In this document: positions 62,301-64,000 of the stretch, one piece after another | Layout: every line of letters starts with the position of its first letter | Numbering within the stretch: the stretch's first letter is position 1 | Source: Haloflavibacter putidus | GTDB lineage: Bacteria; Bacteroidota; Bacteroidia; Flavobacteriales; Flavobacteriaceae | Assembly (NCBI RefSeq): GCF_006546625.1 | Contig: NZ_VIAR01000004.1 | Span: forward strand, 124,001-188,000 | Direction of reading: 5' to 3' | Length of the DNA stretch: 64,000 nucleotides | Position numbers and translations under genes: made by a program | Notes under the pieces: generated by a model | Seen by the model: only the letters and a program-made list of their open reading frames with translations | Told to the model about the DNA's origin: nothing | Database searches by the model: none

Positions 62301-63107
62301 ATGTTAATAGAAATTCTTGGTTATATAGGCGCATTGCTAATTGGAGTGGTGTTAGGGCTAACCGGTGGCGGCGGTTCTATCTTAACCGTTCCAATTTTTG
62401 TTTACGTTCTTAGTATAGAACCGGTTATTGCTACGGGTTATTCGCTTTTTGTAGTTGGTTTATCATCTTTATTTGGCACTTTTAAAAACCTTAGAAACGG
62501 TATGGTAAATTATAAAGCTGCTCTGCTTTTTGCCATTCCTGCTGTAAGCGCTGTCTTTTTAACCCGCAAATTTCTTATTCCCGCCATTCCCGAAACAATT
62601 GCGCAACTTGGTAAATTTACCTTGCATAAAGATATGGCAATCATGGTATTTTTTGCTGTTTTAATGTTAATTGCTTCGGTGAGTATGATAAAAACCAAAA
62701 AAGAAACTACGTCAAAACAGAAAGCAGAAAAAAAATCTTCTGTAACCAATTATACTTTACTTTTAGTTTTAGGAGCTTTTACCGGATTAATTACCGGCCT
62801 GGTTGGTGCTGGCGGCGGTTTTATAATTGTACCTATTTTAGTTTTACTGGCCAAGCTACCAATGAAAAAAGCTGCAGCTACTTCTTTGTTTATAATCGCT
62901 ATAAACTCGCTTTTAGGTTTTCTTGGCGATGTGACAAATTTTGAAATAGATTGGATCTTCTTACTTAGCTTTTCTGCCATAGCAATAGCAGGTATTTATT
63001 TGGGTATCTATCTTAATAGATTTATTAATGGAAAAAAACTAAAGAAAGCTTTTGGTTGGCTGGTATTGGTAATGGGAATATATATTGTGTGGCGTGAACT
63101 TTTTTAA
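62301..63107 (+). CDS. TauE/SafE family sulfite/anion exporter
   Basis: 268 residues, about eight membrane helices in two repeated halves. The first half starts GYIGALLIGVVLGLTGGGGS, the second GAFTGLITGLVGAGGGFIIV, with the family GxGGG motifs. Members move sulfite, sulfoacetate or other organosulfur anions. Next to a Crp-type regulator and close to DsrE and TlpA genes, a role in sulfur-species export or stress is likely but not shown. Terminated by the hairpin at 63111-63145. Confidence 0.92.
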   Translation: MLIEILGYIGALLIGVVLGLTGGGGSILTVPIFVYVLSIEPVIATGYSLFVVGLSSLFGTFKNLRNGMVNYKAALLFAIPAVSAVFLTRKFLIPAIPETIAQLGKFTLHKDMAIMVFFAVLMLIASVSMIKTKKETTSKQKAEKKSSVTNYTLLLVLGAFTGLITGLVGAGGGFIIVPILVLLAKLPMKKAAATSLFIIAINSLLGFLGDVTNFEIDWIFLLSFSAIAIAGIYLGIYLNRFINGKKLKKAFGWLVLVMGIYIVWRELF

Positions 63108-63110
63108 ACA

Positions 63111-63145
63111 AAAAAGGTGATTGTTAGCAAACAACCACCTTTTTA
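63111..63145. terminator. bidirectional intrinsic terminator
   Basis: AAAAAGGTGATTGTT (63111-63125) pairs with AACAACCACCTTTTT (63130-63144) with one mismatch. It lies 3 bp after the TauE/SafE stop and 16 bp from the stop of the convergent DsrE gene. Confidence 0.87.
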
Positions 63146-63160
63146 TATAAAAAAATAACG

Positions 63161-63565
63161 CTATAAATCTAAGGCGTAATAGCCTTTTTCTTTGAGTTCT
63201 AACAGATAAACAAAAGCATCTTCAACCACTTCAAATTCTTTCGGAATATGTTGTTTTTGTACATCAAATTTCTTTAAAGCAATAGCGCAAGCGCTAAATT
63301 CTATAGCTTTGTGGGTTACTTTATCTAGCCATAGTTTTGTGGTAGAACTTTTATTTAAATCTTGTACGGCTTTTCCGTAAAGAACAATTTTTATTTTGCC
63401 CAGATTTTCTTTTTTATTTGCTGCCAAAGTATTGGCCGTGCCAATTATTGCCGGTACGTAATTAGGATTACCGGTAGATAATACGTAATTCTTTTCTTGA
63501 GCGTTAACGTTGGTAAAAATACTGCTCAAGACTGCTAGGAATGCAATTAGAAAAAACTTTTTCAT
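63161..63565 (-). CDS. secreted DsrE-family protein
   Basis: 134 residues with a signal peptide (KFFLIAFLAVLSSIFTNVNA). The mature part fits the DsrE/DsrF-like fold: NTLAANKKENLGKIKIVLYG, then IEFSACAIALKKFDV with the conserved cysteine, then FEVVEDAFVYLLELKEKGYY. DsrE proteins handle persulfide sulfur; a periplasmic form could trap or relay sulfane sulfur. It follows the TlpA-like gene by 6 bp and is surely co-transcribed with it. Confidence 0.83.
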   Translation of the reverse strand: MKKFFLIAFLAVLSSIFTNVNAQEKNYVLSTGNPNYVPAIIGTANTLAANKKENLGKIKIVLYGKAVQDLNKSSTTKLWLDKVTHKAIEFSACAIALKKFDVQKQHIPKEFEVVEDAFVYLLELKEKGYYALDL

Positions 63566-63571
63566 AATGTG

Positions 63572-64000
63572 TTATTTTAAATTATTGATAAAATTCTTAA
63601 ACTTTTTGGTATCATAATCAGCCATGCCTTTGTGCTCAAAAGCTATATTGCCATTTTTGTCTACAACAAAGGTGGTGGGAATACTGCGACTTTGATAAAC
63701 TCGGGGTAAATTTCCCAAAGTTTTATGTACGTCAAAATCAAACTCTTTACGGCTTTTAAACTTTTTTGCTTTTTCAAAGTTTTTATCTAGCGAAATCATT
63801 AGAAAAACCACGTCCTCATCCTTTTCAAAATGTTCGTGTAAATTATCAATGCTTGGCATTTCTGCTATGCAAGGCGGACACCAGGTTGCCCAAAAGTTTA
63901 TAAATATAACCTTGTCTTTTAAATTGGCCATATCTACTTTATTGCCATTTTGGTCTAGCAATTTAACCTTGTAACTCGCTTTTTTAGCTTTGTTGTCTTC
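63572..64000 (-). CDS. TlpA-like thioredoxin-fold protein, N-terminus cut by window edge
   Basis: 142 C-terminal residues are visible; the frame stays open to base 64000, so the start is outside. Active site FINFWATWCPPCIAEMPSID and cis-proline region YQSRSIPTTFVVDKNG mark a TlpA/ResA-type thiol-disulfide oxidoreductase, normally exported. The upstream visible residues (EDNKAKKASYKVKLLDQNG) suit the linker before the thioredoxin domain. It lies upstream of dsrE on the same strand. Full domain structure cannot be judged. Confidence 0.9.
   Translation of the reverse strand, partial: EDNKAKKASYKVKLLDQNGNKVDMANLKDKVIFINFWATWCPPCIAEMPSIDNLHEHFEKDEDVVFLMISLDKNFEKAKKFKSRKEFDFDVHKTLGNLPRVYQSRSIPTTFVVDKNGNIAFEHKGMADYDTKKFKNFINNLK

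Overview
The window is an AT-rich (roughly 35% GC by eye) chromosomal segment of a Bacteroidota bacterium, almost certainly family Flavobacteriaceae. The signs are gliding genes gldF/gldG, two secreted proteases with type IX secretion (T9SS) sorting domains, DUF5686 and DUF4369-type proteins, few Shine-Dalgarno sites, and promoters of the flavobacterial TTG-N(17-23)-TANNTTTG type. I see about 55 protein genes, one tRNA-Pro(GGG), several intrinsic terminators and many short dispersed repeats. No rRNA, CRISPR array or complete prophage is visible.

Layout. 1-5562: a minus-strand metabolic run (Gfo/Idh oxidoreductase, 3-hydroxyacyl-CoA dehydrogenase, DUF1015 protein), then a TPR-histidine kinase with its LuxR-type regulator. 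5769-17095: pcm, a DUF5686 outer-membrane protein, smpB, an APS-type reductase, DUF1456, DUF2254, a small heat-shock protein, two tandem lipid A-type acyltransferases, rhomboid, SIMPL and a TlpA-like lipoprotein. 17239-24594: a GAF protein, an HD protein fused to a Pycsar-effector-type membrane domain, and a lipoprotein joining a metallophosphoesterase to an Omp85-like barrel. 24686-37670: mscS, dps, a DCC thiol protein, an M1 peptidase, dnaN, gldG, gldF, SAM hydroxide adenosyltransferase, phoH, purC and topoisomerase IB. 38258-43628: an alginate-export-type porin, a processive glycosyltransferase and malate:quinone oxidoreductase, separated by repeat-rich spacers.

43984-51942 looks like a stress and DNA-repair block: hemerythrin, a Cys-rich four-helix copper protein, a Rho-N-like small protein, Ku, LigD and the large catalase KatE. 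52358-56479 is a single-chain type IIG restriction-modification enzyme. 57204-64000 holds tRNA-Pro, a Bcr/CflA exporter, a reprolysin-like T9SS protease, and a Crp/Fnr - TauE/SafE - DsrE - TlpA redox/sulfur group cut by the window edge.

The most unusual feature is the restriction-modification gene. An IS200/REP-associated (HUH/Y1) transposase-like domain of about 265 residues sits in frame between methylase motif I and the NPPY motif. That domain is itself split by an in-frame array of 24-bp repeats and 20-bp palindromes with CAAGG/CCTTG arms. Hairpins with the same arms lie just downstream of the gene. An 11-bp direct repeat marks both edges of the insertion. Separately, the 10-mer TTCCGTAAAG occurs at least 18 times in the window, always as CTTTACGGAA in the sense strand when inside genes.
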